64,000 bases of DNA. Source: Winslowiella toletana (GTDB lineage Bacteria > Pseudomonadota > Gammaproteobacteria > Enterobacterales > Enterobacteriaceae). A model generated the notes under the pieces. It made no database searches and had not been told where the DNA came from. It saw only the letters and a program-made list of their open reading frames with translations. Positions within the stretch are counted from its first letter, which is position 1; each line of letters opens with the position of its first letter. The stretch is taken from the NCBI RefSeq assembly GCF_032164335.1, contig NZ_CP134152.1, positions 496,001 to 560,000 on the forward strand. Direction: 5' to 3'. Of this stretch, positions 9,973 through 19,383 are shown in pieces. The position numbers and the translations under genes are program-made.

Positions 9973-12900
9973 TTACACGCCGACCAGCCAGATGGGCTGA
10001 CTTTCATCCGCTACAGGCTGCTCAAAGGTGTGCAGAAACAGAAACCAGGCTTTCGACAGGTCCTCTGTGGCTCGCTCAGGGTGTTTCTCCGCAAAGTAGT
10101 CACACATCAGGCCAAACACCATTTCCGCATCGGTCATAATTAACCGGGTGACCAGCAAATTACTGTTAAACAGCTGGATGAAAAGCCCTGCATAGTGGCT
10201 ACTGTCAATCGATTCGGGCTGGCTTTCCCGCAGGAATTCAGCGGTGGTGGGCGAGTGATAAAAGTCCCGCTCCTCCTGGCACCAGCCGTCAGCTTCCTCG
10301 GCCATCATCCGTTGAATTCTGGCGTGCAGACGTGAGAAAAAGTCGGGGCCGGAAAAGGCCTGCAGCGCCCACGGGCTGGAGAGCCGGAGTTTGCTCCAGG
10401 CGGCAAACTCCCGGGCATTTTGCGGATCGGCATTGATCGCCGCCAGCCGCGCTGCTGGTTCATCGTCTCTTGCTGGCCCTGATGGCGTCAGTAATAAATC
10501 TTCGTTCTGTTGGGCGCTAATCTGCAATGGTGGCGCGGTGCCCGCGCTCTGGTTATTGATCGAAGCGCCGATGCCAGCAGCCAGGATCAGACGAACCGGC
10601 CAGCCATACTGGTGTGACATCAATTGCGGATCCTGCGCCGCAGCCCCGGTTCGCAGCAGCACTATCTGCCCGGTATGGCGCGCTGTTTGCCAATAGCGAA
10701 AGACCTGCTGGCAGGTTTGCTGCCAGCAGCGCGCCCGCTGCTGCATTTCATCTGCCCGCCATAGCGGCGCGGGCAGTGTCAGTAGCCGGTCTAATATCCG
10801 TACCTGCTGCGGCATCTCAGTGGTCAGAGTGTGTAGCTGGTCCAGCGCCGGTTGCCAGCTATTACGCGTTGCCGCTGGCCAGTCGCCATCGCGGATGCAG
10901 GGCCAGGGCTGCTGAAAATCTTCTGCGGTGAGGTGGGGCTGGCGATCGTAGTAACTGAAGAAATAATTATGTGCAAAGCGCTGCAACTGCAGCGGCAATG
11001 ACGGCTTCACCGTTTCTGACTCTCCTTTGATCAACTGAATCGCCGTCGTAGCGGCCGTCAACATCGTCAGGCGCTGTTGGATCCACGTCTTTAAATCGTC
11101 ACTGGTTAAGCGCACATCATGGTGTGCGTTTATCAGCTTGCGCATCGAAAGCAGCAGTTTCTTTTCCTGATTTAATTTATTCAGCGCCTTTTCGCGTCCG
11201 GCGAGACTGAAAAGATTGTAATCACGCCAGCCGTAAGGCTTCCACAGCAGTTCATCCGGGGTGATCGGCGTGTCTTCAAGCTGCGCGTTTCTTTTTACCT
11301 GCTGCCAGAAGTTCTGACGCATCCGGAGAAAGGCCAGCAGGATATCCTCCAGTTCGCTCTGTGCCTGTGCGTTGAAACTGGAACGAAAGGGAAAACTACG
11401 ATGCTGAGTGTAAGCCTGGCGGATAGCGGTGCGCCTGTGCTGCTGTGCGCCGGAAAGAGCCGATTCAAGGCGCAGTTGTTCATCCGGTTCCAGCAACGCG
11501 TGGTAATCCGGAGTATTCTGTCGGGTAATAAGGTCGATAATCGCGGTGTTAATCTGTGGCGCGTCTGCGGCGCGCATAGCGTGCGGCCAGTCGGCGGGTA
11601 ACACCGGAGTGGATTGAAGCTGCCCCTCTGCATCCAGCATTCGGTAACTGATACGCTGATTATTTTCGGTAAAAATAAATACAAAATTACCGTCGTTGCG
11701 TTGCAGCACGCGGGAAGTTGGCACCATGGTGGTCGCGTGATGATTGCTTTTGTTCCACTGCAAATAGCTGGCGGGAGTTAAAACGCCACTTTTCATTAAT
11801 TTAGTCGAATCTTGCGCGGATAATAATTGCCAGCCAGGCTGTTCCGTCACTATCCATTGCTTCTGCCGGGCGCTGTTCAGCCGGTTGGTTTCCAGTGATA
11901 AGTAGTGATCCTGTTGGGCAAGATTATTATGCGGAGAGAAATCCAGTCGCCAGCCACCGCCAGCCAGCCCGGTGACCGTGACCGGTGTCGCCAGCTTCGC
12001 CCCGGCAGGATAAAAGTAGTCTCTCTGCTGGCTGGCACGCCGCTGGGTATACACCTGCGGTAATCCGGAACGTTGTGGAACCGCGTCATCAGGCAGCGGG
12101 ACGCCGCCGGTCATTGCACATTGCAGCTGCCATGCCAGCGCGATTGAGTGGTCGAAGAATTTGCCTGCGGATAGTCTGGCGCTGCGCAGTGCCTGCACGT
12201 CATCCTGCAGCCAGTCAAAATGGGTTAATGCTGGCCAGATGGTGGCGCTGGCCGCGTCATCCGCCAGATTGTATAAGATCTCGCGATTTTCGTTGGTACT
12301 GGCATACAGCGCGCGCTGGTTGCCGGTAACCCAGCCCAGATAACAGAAGCGACTGACAGGATCCCACCAGAAGCCGGCAAAGCCGCTTTCAGGGATGCGG
12401 GTTAGCGGGATGGAACCCTCTTCCGATACCGTTGCGGCTTCTCTGAGTACCTCGGTCAGGGTCTGCCATTCGGTACTGGCGCCCATTAGCGTGCTGATGG
12501 CCTGACTAAATTGGCTGACCGGGTTGGCATCGATGGTTTCGCTGTCGTTATGCGGGTGCCCTCGCCAGCGATTAACGTTGGTGGCAATGCTATTGAAATG
12601 TTCAGACTGTTCTTTGATAAAACGATAATCGCTGGTGTCGCTGCGACCATAGAAGAACAGATGCTGACTTAGCCAGTCGCTCAGCGCTTGTTTTAACTGA
12701 TTAAATTCTGTTTCGTCATGCGCGGCGATCAGTGTCGCTGACTGCGATTCTGTTTCTGACTGCATCCATTCAAATAATACGATTGCCGGATTGGTAACCG
12801 GAAGGCCGCGCGTTTGAGAACTGACGCTGAGAGTAAGCCGGACGGGAGGAATAAAATTATGTGGGGTATCAGAAATCGCAAAACAGAGGCGAGTTAATTC

Positions 12901-15900
12901 CTGATAGTCAGGTGTCGGCGACAGCTGACGAAAGATCAGCGGAATATATTCCGAGTCGCTTAGCGGCAGAAACAGTTCATGCTGGCCAGGGCAATTAAAC
13001 GCCAGCCCGGCAACCTGAATATCTTTGCTGGAATGGTTCTCCTCCAGATACCAGCTGACCTGCAAATTGCCATTAAACACCGCTTGTATCAGCAATAAAT
13101 TACTCTTATCAGAAAGCTGATACAGCGCGTTAAGCAACAACTGGCGCTGTTTCTGCAGGGCGCTGGTTAGCATGGTCCGCAACACAGATACTTCTGATAA
13201 CTGGCTGGAGAACGTTAACTGTTTAATAAATGCAGCCAGCTGCTGGCTTTCCTCCAGGCAACTGAAGACATGCTGCTGCATCGCCGCGGCTTCTTTCACA
13301 TTAACAGCGATCGTCATAAGCGCATCCGCTGCCTCGAAGCGATGTTGCTTATCGGGTTGGCGACCGCTGAGTAACGCTGTCTGCTGAATGGCGGTTTCCC
13401 TCAGGGAAAGCAGACCGGCGTCATGCTGGGCGGCAAAGGCCAGCATCAGCAAGCTACTGACAGAGGTATCTTCCGCCCGTAACTGATGAGAAATAATTGC
13501 GCCGAGAGAGAGCCACTGTGAAGCAAGGCTGTTTATGCGGGATGCTGCCAGCTCAGGTTCAACCGGCTGCAGATATTGTGTAAACGAAAGCAGATTACGC
13601 AGAGTGGCAGTAATGTACCGCTGAATCGACTGCTGTATCGCCTGATCACTGCTTTGCAGCTTTGCAAGATAGCGGCTGGTAATATCGGTAATTTGCCGAT
13701 CAACGAAACGTTGTTGCGACACGGTGGCGAGGCTGAGTGAGGAGTCCGCGAAGCTATTCTGCAAATGGTGAAGAATAAACTGATAGAGTTTCGGCGCTGC
13801 CGGACAGGCGATACCGAATATATCACTTAGTAGCTGCAGCAATACGGCCTTATCCGCGATCGCCACCTGCGGTAAATAGCTGAGTAATAGTGTGAGCTGA
13901 TAATCAACGAAATTGCCCTGTGCATCAATGACGCTACTTATCAGCCTGATAACATCATCCTGATTAGCCCCCGACGTCAGAGGCACGGCATCCAGTAAAT
14001 GGCTCTGCAGGCGTTGATGAAAGGGAAGCGAAGCAAAGCGTATAAAGCGGTTCAGCACCTGGCCCAGCTGTTGCTGATAACATAATGCCTCATCAAAGCT
14101 GGTTCCTGGCTTTGATACGGTCTGCATCTGCTTTATTGGCAAAGTAATACTCTGTTGCAGCTGCGGAGTTGTCAGTGCTGAAACCGGCCAGCTGCGATGC
14201 GTGTTGCGCGTTTCGCGCCGGATGCGGTTACGTGTTTCGGTAATAAACTCGTTATTCAGAAAACTAAACCAGCTACCGCCATCGGTTTTATAGACATGAC
14301 AAAAAAACAGTTTGGGATAAAGGGAGCAGCTGTCAGACATCGCTTGTTTAACACTTTCAATAAACCGTGGGTTTACCACATCATTACTGACAATCGCACT
14401 GATGTTAGCGGTGGAGCTTTGTCGCTTTCGCCAGTCATTGGTTAATTTCTCCGTTGCGCTGAGTAAAAACGGACGAAGATTTTCGTAGCGCATCTCGACA
14501 AACAAAAATTCTTGCAGTGCGGCCAACCAGGCGTCCTGTGCCGCTTTGCCAGACCACTCATCAGGTGAGAAAGCCGCCAGCGCTTTAGCGCTGTATTCGA
14601 TACGCGCAAACGAGCGATAAATCCCTGAAATAGTCTGCGCTATATCCAGCCAGCGGTTGATGTAATCAGCGGGGGATGGCAGCGTGGCCAGAGGATCCAT
14701 TTGCTGAAACTGCTCTGTTCGTTGAAGAAAAATTTCCATATTGGCGCTGAAAAGCAGGGTGTTGGCAAAGTTACTGCTGATCAGTTGGTCATAGTATTGG
14801 CAGAATTGATTGATCACGGCGATATGAAATTTTTTCTGCACTGAGGAGTAATTAGCACTAAAAAGGGTAAATCTTTCCAGATTATAGGATAAAGCCTGCA
14901 ACAACCGATCAAGATGCTGCGGTTTATCGGCGGGTTGGTCATTCATTGCCTGCAGTTGCGAGACAATATCTTCCTTCATCAGCAGATACTGAATCATAAA
15001 CAGATAACTCAACTCAGCACCCTGAATATTACTGCTGACTACTGTCCTGATGAAGTTTATCGACTGATTAATCAATCGGCTTTGTTCTGGTCTCAGCCCC
15101 TCTGGAGGATTGGAGTAAGGCTTTGTCAGATAATCAGCATAATATTTATAAAGTGTTTCCTCATTTATTTTATTAGTTGACTGCTGATGATCTTGCTGAG
15201 CCAGAATCATACTGGTTAAGCGTCTTACCGGAATGGTAAATGAAATAAAAAAGAACATCGCCATCTGATTATAATTTTCCGGAATTATGCACTGCTGGCT
15301 CTCAGCCGTAGCGATAATTGATTCCGGAATCGGATCGCTTAGCGCGCTGAAGTAGAGCTGATGATAAAGGGTTGAATTTAAGCCACGCAGGTCAAAAATA
15401 TTAAGAATCAGTTTACCGGCTTTTAAAGGGATGGTGGCGCATGAATAATCAGGTTGTTGGGGAAGTTCAGGGTTGTAGTTATTTCTGTCAACCAGATCGA
15501 TAGTTCGTGGAGGGCTCCACGGAACTGGTAATCTGTTGCGGGTAGCGGTGGCGAGGCTTTTCTTTAATACCATTTTGGCCATATTAATCCCCCAGGGATA
15601 GTTTGACGATAAAATTTTGTCACCCCTGCGTAAGGAAAGATAGGGAAAAGCGGTGAAGGGGGGAATCGACGCAAGGTTCCCCAACATTAAATAAGCTTGA
15701 CTGCGCAATGCAGCAATTTCTTCGTCGAGTGTTTTCAGATTATTTTTCGCGGTTATTATTTTCCCCGCCAGTTGATTGGCGTAATTCAATGAAGATGGCT
15801 GAATAAGAGAATCACTGATCATTCTGTTTAATTTTGCCAGTTCAACTTCTCTTATCCAGCGCTTTGCATACATTTCCCGTAAAGATTGCAACAGTGAACT

Positions 15901-18900
15901 AAGGGTTTTTTTAACTCCATATCCCATATATAAGTCTGCCGCACAAATCAATAGCTGAAAAAAAGGCGTCATTATCGACGGAGGCGTCGTATCATCTCTG
16001 ATCATAATGATATCGCGAAAAAATGCATAGCAATTGTATAAAGGCATCAATTCTACGATCTGCTGTATTTTTCCTTTCTCATTATCCTGTTCCACAGCGG
16101 AAGGATTGTGAGCCCTTTTCTTCAAATAACTAAGGTATTTTCTGCGATTTTGTACTATCTCGTTCTTTAATGCCTCCAGTGCAGAGACGCCATTTTTTCT
16201 AACGGCTCTTTCCTTGTATGAGGTGACCATGTCCTCGGGATGCTTGAGTTTTATGCAGAGTTTGTTTTTATAGTAGTGGTAATGCTCGGTGATAAATTCT
16301 CCTGATTTATCCCAGCGACTCAGAAGGGTAGCATTCGGCTGCTGAATTTCGTCACAGCTGTCATGGAAGGGTTGGTCATCCATAAATATATAGTTTTCAT
16401 TCAGGATGCTGTTATCTAATCCGGCTATCTGTTCATTTTCAGTTATATTTAATCGACGCAAAGGAAGTTGTCTTGAATGTATGCGACTGGATTCGATATT
16501 TAGAATATAGAAGCGTTTTTCGTTGGAGATACTATTATATCCGACAAAAATTTTACCCGTTTCATGATAAGGCCGATTGTTATAGGAAATTTTTTGATGG
16601 AATTCAGGAAATAATCGAAAAGTTGACGGTTGTAAAAGAAAACGTAAAGATTTTAATCTTTTTACTTTGATGTCTATCGCATAAATCTGCGTATCAGCAC
16701 TATGCAGGAAGTTAGAATCTTCTTTAGATAATATTTTAAATGCCTGGTTAACGACTTTAAGATAAATATCACAATGATGATCGATCATCTTCTGATACGC
16801 CTGGTCGAAGCTTTTGTACAACTCAGTTAACTTGGGATGTTTTTTTAGTGAGAAGGTTTTTCTGTTGTTTTGATCGTAGATACGTAATGCTTCAGGTATT
16901 TTCTGCGGCAGATAATGATAAAGCTCACCAAAACCATCCTCCATGTTGCGTATTATTTCTCCGTAATTACTGCAATCAGCTATTATTCTGATTTCTTTTT
17001 CAATACGCGCCTGAGTGGTAACTATCAGGGTAAACGTTTTGAAATTCTGTGCGGCATGAATATCGACACCCGGAAAGGTAAGCTTGATAATGTCATCAAA
17101 AGTCACAATAGGTATCGCTTCCAGTATGGTATCCTCCCTGTGATAGATATCCATCTGCTGAGTCACGTCTTTATAGGCTTTTTGGAGATATTCCCTGCTG
17201 CTGGTCAGATTATAACCTGGATAGCTACATAATCGGGACAGAACAAATCCATCAATCCAGCCTTCATAGAGGGCGACAGAAAACTCATCGTGCGTAACAT
17301 AGCGGTTGTTAGCAAATTGCTTACCGATATAATTCCATATGTAGTAATTATCTTCCGTTAAATAAGCATCATCTGACCTGCCATTTTGCTCCATAAAAAG
17401 TAAGTCCGGAGCTACATAGGTAATAAGGAAGTTAGTAATGCTCAGCATGTCAGATAAACTATGAACACCCAACGCGGCATACTTTTTAGCACAGTGAGAG
17501 CGCAAATTATGCAGCAGTGACTTTACGGTTTTATTTTTAAGCGACTCAGTTTCATTTCGCCATAATTTATTAAACTTTTGGCTTAGTGTAAGAATAATGC
17601 TGCTGAGATCAATCGGCTGGCTGCGGCCAGCGGGCGTCACCAGTAATGATAATATATATAATAACTGCCCATTCATCTCATCTCGATCGTTACTGGTGAA
17701 TGTCGTGATGTTCCATTTTTCCAGTAGTTTATCTGCAAATGAAAAGTTGAGATCGCCCTGATTGTCGAAAAGTTTGTCAAACAGCTCAACTGCCAGATTG
17801 ACATAAGTTTTATTGGAACTGAGGAGCTGCCTGATCGTGTTTCGCGCATCAGCACATAAATTGATGCTGGGTTTAACATTATCAGTGTGCAGTTTCGTCG
17901 GTGTCTCTAAGCGCGTGATGCGCTGGCGAAGGTATCCTGCCGCCGCCAGCAGGGTGACGCCGGCTGCCGGCAGCAGCAGATTCGTTCTTCTCTGCCACCA
18001 GACGTTTGGTACGGCAGCCGCGGCGATGAGCGCGGCAGGGATAAGCAGAGGTGCGGAAGCGCCCTCAGATGAAGATGCTGCTTGCCCGCTGGCGTCGTCC
18101 GATAAAACAGCGAGATTCTCCCTGACCATCGGTGACACGATACGCCCCGAGTCGTCCGGGCACACTGTTAGCTGCCGGGCTAAGATCTGCTGCTCGATTT
18201 GCTGATAAGCGCGGTGATAATTTGCTTCAAATGAAACAGGGGCGGATGACCGGTCCGCGTTGCTGTTCGGTCGATCTTTTTGCAGCAGGATATTTCGCGG
18301 TATGCAACGAATCACTGCCCGATTTAATGCCTTATCCGCTTTGCTCTCATCCCAGCGCGGGTGGTGTGTTGCCCGATACCATGCTTTCTTTTGCCTGCCG
18401 ACAAGCTCTTTGTTATGCAGCAGCTGAAGATTGCTGCTGCGCGTCGATAGCTGGCAGATATCCTCGATGATTCGCAGGCCATCGCTCAGCATCGTGGGTG
18501 ACGGCTTTTTTCCTTTCAACCAGCCGCTTAAAGCCAGCGCGCTATACAGTCCGACGATCAGCGTGATGCCGGTCATCACGACTTCACCCGCACCGCTCTC
18601 ACGACATAACTGTGTAACCGGAAAGATTAGCTGTTGGTGCAGATCGACCAGCCAGCCGGGCTGACCGATATTTTCAAACACGCAGGATGTTGACCAGCTG
18701 GAGAGTAGCACCACAATGCTTTGCAGAAGTTTGGCCGCCAGAGACACCTGATGGTGTTGCAGCCAGATGATCAGCAGGCCAGGCAGGCTGGAGAGGATTG
18801 CCGCTTTCGATGTCATGCCCGCAGCGAGATAAATCAGCTGATTGATCAGTTGCAGACCCGCGATTAAAGCCGCCTGGCAAACGATCTCTTTACCCCGACC

Positions 18901-19257
18901 GCTGCATATCAACGCTGCGGCCAGTAATTTACTTAAATCGGGATGAATGACACTCAGTAATGTGGTCGCCATAGAAGTCTGGCTGAGCAAGTGAATCTGA
19001 TAATGGATAGCTTCCTTGATCTGCAGGGCGAGAGCATTTAGTCGCGGCCACTGCGGCGATACCGGGGTTAACCAGGGTTGCGTATCCAGCGCGTCGAAAT
19101 AGTGGTCTTCATCAACGTCTGGCGGCGCTAAACGCAGCGGTACATTGCTAATATTGGTCACAGGCAGAGAGCACAGGTCTGCGCGTGTGGTGTTGAACGG
19201 CCTTGCGATGGCAGAGCCGGACGCGATGATGGGCAGCGGTTTGATCATTAAGGGCAC
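9973..19257 (-). CDS. Giant protein of unknown function, upstream paralogue (about 3,091 aa)
   Basis: Unrecognised protein, full-length paralogue of the gene at 622-9909. The frame opens with GTG at 19257, but alignment of the two upstream regions places the homologous start at ATG 19248 (MIKPLPII), giving 3,091 residues. The order of segments is the same: DALDTQPWLTP near the N-terminus, several hydrophobic helices in the first 450 residues (for example a TNLLLPAAGVTLLAAAGYL stretch), an AT-rich middle, GFAGFWWDPVSRFCYLGW, and a C-terminus ending IWLVGV. By eye identity is roughly half in the N-terminal and middle parts and much higher in the last 700-800 residues. It is probably the first gene of a two-gene operon; the gltB-side transcript is stopped by a terminator at 19341-19366, so a promoter in 19272-19340 is implied. 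No signal peptide, catalytic motif, secretion gene, immunity gene or mobile element is seen beside it. Confidence 0.85.
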   Translation of the reverse strand: MPLMIKPLPIIASGSAIARPFNTTRADLCSLPVTNISNVPLRLAPPDVDEDHYFDALDTQPWLTPVSPQWPRLNALALQIKEAIHYQIHLLSQTSMATTLLSVIHPDLSKLLAAALICSGRGKEIVCQAALIAGLQLINQLIYLAAGMTSKAAILSSLPGLLIIWLQHHQVSLAAKLLQSIVVLLSSWSTSCVFENIGQPGWLVDLHQQLIFPVTQLCRESGAGEVVMTGITLIVGLYSALALSGWLKGKKPSPTMLSDGLRIIEDICQLSTRSSNLQLLHNKELVGRQKKAWYRATHHPRWDESKADKALNRAVIRCIPRNILLQKDRPNSNADRSSAPVSFEANYHRAYQQIEQQILARQLTVCPDDSGRIVSPMVRENLAVLSDDASGQAASSSEGASAPLLIPAALIAAAAVPNVWWQRRTNLLLPAAGVTLLAAAGYLRQRITRLETPTKLHTDNVKPSINLCADARNTIRQLLSSNKTYVNLAVELFDKLFDNQGDLNFSFADKLLEKWNITTFTSNDRDEMNGQLLYILSLLVTPAGRSQPIDLSSIILTLSQKFNKLWRNETESLKNKTVKSLLHNLRSHCAKKYAALGVHSLSDMLSITNFLITYVAPDLLFMEQNGRSDDAYLTEDNYYIWNYIGKQFANNRYVTHDEFSVALYEGWIDGFVLSRLCSYPGYNLTSSREYLQKAYKDVTQQMDIYHREDTILEAIPIVTFDDIIKLTFPGVDIHAAQNFKTFTLIVTTQARIEKEIRIIADCSNYGEIIRNMEDGFGELYHYLPQKIPEALRIYDQNNRKTFSLKKHPKLTELYKSFDQAYQKMIDHHCDIYLKVVNQAFKILSKEDSNFLHSADTQIYAIDIKVKRLKSLRFLLQPSTFRLFPEFHQKISYNNRPYHETGKIFVGYNSISNEKRFYILNIESSRIHSRQLPLRRLNITENEQIAGLDNSILNENYIFMDDQPFHDSCDEIQQPNATLLSRWDKSGEFITEHYHYYKNKLCIKLKHPEDMVTSYKERAVRKNGVSALEALKNEIVQNRRKYLSYLKKRAHNPSAVEQDNEKGKIQQIVELMPLYNCYAFFRDIIMIRDDTTPPSIMTPFFQLLICAADLYMGYGVKKTLSSLLQSLREMYAKRWIREVELAKLNRMISDSLIQPSSLNYANQLAGKIITAKNNLKTLDEEIAALRSQAYLMLGNLASIPPFTAFPYLSLRRGDKILSSNYPWGINMAKMVLKKSLATATRNRLPVPWSPPRTIDLVDRNNYNPELPQQPDYSCATIPLKAGKLILNIFDLRGLNSTLYHQLYFSALSDPIPESIIATAESQQCIIPENYNQMAMFFFISFTIPVRRLTSMILAQQDHQQSTNKINEETLYKYYADYLTKPYSNPPEGLRPEQSRLINQSINFIRTVVSSNIQGAELSYLFMIQYLLMKEDIVSQLQAMNDQPADKPQHLDRLLQALSYNLERFTLFSANYSSVQKKFHIAVINQFCQYYDQLISSNFANTLLFSANMEIFLQRTEQFQQMDPLATLPSPADYINRWLDIAQTISGIYRSFARIEYSAKALAAFSPDEWSGKAAQDAWLAALQEFLFVEMRYENLRPFLLSATEKLTNDWRKRQSSTANISAIVSNDVVNPRFIESVKQAMSDSCSLYPKLFFCHVYKTDGGSWFSFLNNEFITETRNRIRRETRNTHRSWPVSALTTPQLQQSITLPIKQMQTVSKPGTSFDEALCYQQQLGQVLNRFIRFASLPFHQRLQSHLLDAVPLTSGANQDDVIRLISSVIDAQGNFVDYQLTLLLSYLPQVAIADKAVLLQLLSDIFGIACPAAPKLYQFILHHLQNSFADSSLSLATVSQQRFVDRQITDITSRYLAKLQSSDQAIQQSIQRYITATLRNLLSFTQYLQPVEPELAASRINSLASQWLSLGAIISHQLRAEDTSVSSLLMLAFAAQHDAGLLSLRETAIQQTALLSGRQPDKQHRFEAADALMTIAVNVKEAAAMQQHVFSCLEESQQLAAFIKQLTFSSQLSEVSVLRTMLTSALQKQRQLLLNALYQLSDKSNLLLIQAVFNGNLQVSWYLEENHSSKDIQVAGLAFNCPGQHELFLPLSDSEYIPLIFRQLSPTPDYQELTRLCFAISDTPHNFIPPVRLTLSVSSQTRGLPVTNPAIVLFEWMQSETESQSATLIAAHDETEFNQLKQALSDWLSQHLFFYGRSDTSDYRFIKEQSEHFNSIATNVNRWRGHPHNDSETIDANPVSQFSQAISTLMGASTEWQTLTEVLREAATVSEEGSIPLTRIPESGFAGFWWDPVSRFCYLGWVTGNQRALYASTNENREILYNLADDAASATIWPALTHFDWLQDDVQALRSARLSAGKFFDHSIALAWQLQCAMTGGVPLPDDAVPQRSGLPQVYTQRRASQQRDYFYPAGAKLATPVTVTGLAGGGWRLDFSPHNNLAQQDHYLSLETNRLNSARQKQWIVTEQPGWQLLSAQDSTKLMKSGVLTPASYLQWNKSNHHATTMVPTSRVLQRNDGNFVFIFTENNQRISYRMLDAEGQLQSTPVLPADWPHAMRAADAPQINTAIIDLITRQNTPDYHALLEPDEQLRLESALSGAQQHRRTAIRQAYTQHRSFPFRSSFNAQAQSELEDILLAFLRMRQNFWQQVKRNAQLEDTPITPDELLWKPYGWRDYNLFSLAGREKALNKLNQEKKLLLSMRKLINAHHDVRLTSDDLKTWIQQRLTMLTAATTAIQLIKGESETVKPSLPLQLQRFAHNYFFSYYDRQPHLTAEDFQQPWPCIRDGDWPAATRNSWQPALDQLHTLTTEMPQQVRILDRLLTLPAPLWRADEMQQRARCWQQTCQQVFRYWQTARHTGQIVLLRTGAAAQDPQLMSHQYGWPVRLILAAGIGASINNQSAGTAPPLQISAQQNEDLLLTPSGPARDDEPAARLAAINADPQNAREFAAWSKLRLSSPWALQAFSGPDFFSRLHARIQRMMAEEADGWCQEERDFYHSPTTAEFLRESQPESIDSSHYAGLFIQLFNSNLLVTRLIMTDAEMVFGLMCDYFAEKHPERATEDLSKAWFLFLHTFEQPVADESQPIWLVGV

Positions 19258-19271
19258 TCATATCCGTGAGT
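19256..19271 (-). promoter_or_regulatory. Small inverted repeat at the start of the upstream giant gene
   Basis: ACTCA-N6-TGAGT, the counterpart of the element at 9916-9932. The possible GTG start at 19257 falls inside the arm, which argues for initiation at ATG 19248. The nearby sequence ATTGTA at 19295-19300 reads TACAAT on the coding strand and could be a -10 box, but I see no good -35 at 16-18 bp from it. Confidence 0.35.
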
Positions 19272-19340
19272 AAAAAACATCCAGCAAGATAATGATTGTA
19301 GTGAGGTAATTCATTCGCGCCAGTCGATGGCAACAGGCAA

Positions 19341-19366
19341 TAAAAAAGGCGGCATTAAGCCGCCTT
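19341..19366 (-). terminator. Terminator after the gltB-like/diflavin reductase pair
   Basis: On the minus strand the stem AAGGCGGC/GCCGCCTT with a 5-base loop is followed by a T run. It lies 18 bp beyond the stop codon of the diflavin reductase and separates that operon from the giant genes. Confidence 0.85.
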
Positions 19367-19383
19367 CAGACATTCAGCTGAGA

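Larger units (their letters stand above)
622..19271 (-). repeat. 9.3-kb tandem direct duplication of the giant genes
   Basis: The two frames plus about 25 bp of upstream leader correspond from end to end in the same orientation, with a period of about 9.35 kb. Between 674-849 and 10025-10200 I count 13 differences in 176 aligned bases, including 44 consecutive identical bases, while the central coding parts have diverged strongly. This is an old tandem duplication with unequal later divergence. Confidence 0.85.

Noticed and set aside
622-19257. Giant genes as LifA/Efa1 (lymphostatin), Mcf or TcdA/B-type toxins
   Set aside because: Only the size is similar. I could not find the DXD glycosyltransferase motif, a C58 protease triad, RTX repeats or a type III secretion locus, so I do not assign the name.
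622-19257. Giant genes as type V or two-partner secreted adhesins
   Set aside because: There is no signal peptide, no repeated adhesin units, no beta-barrel C-terminus and no TpsB partner gene.
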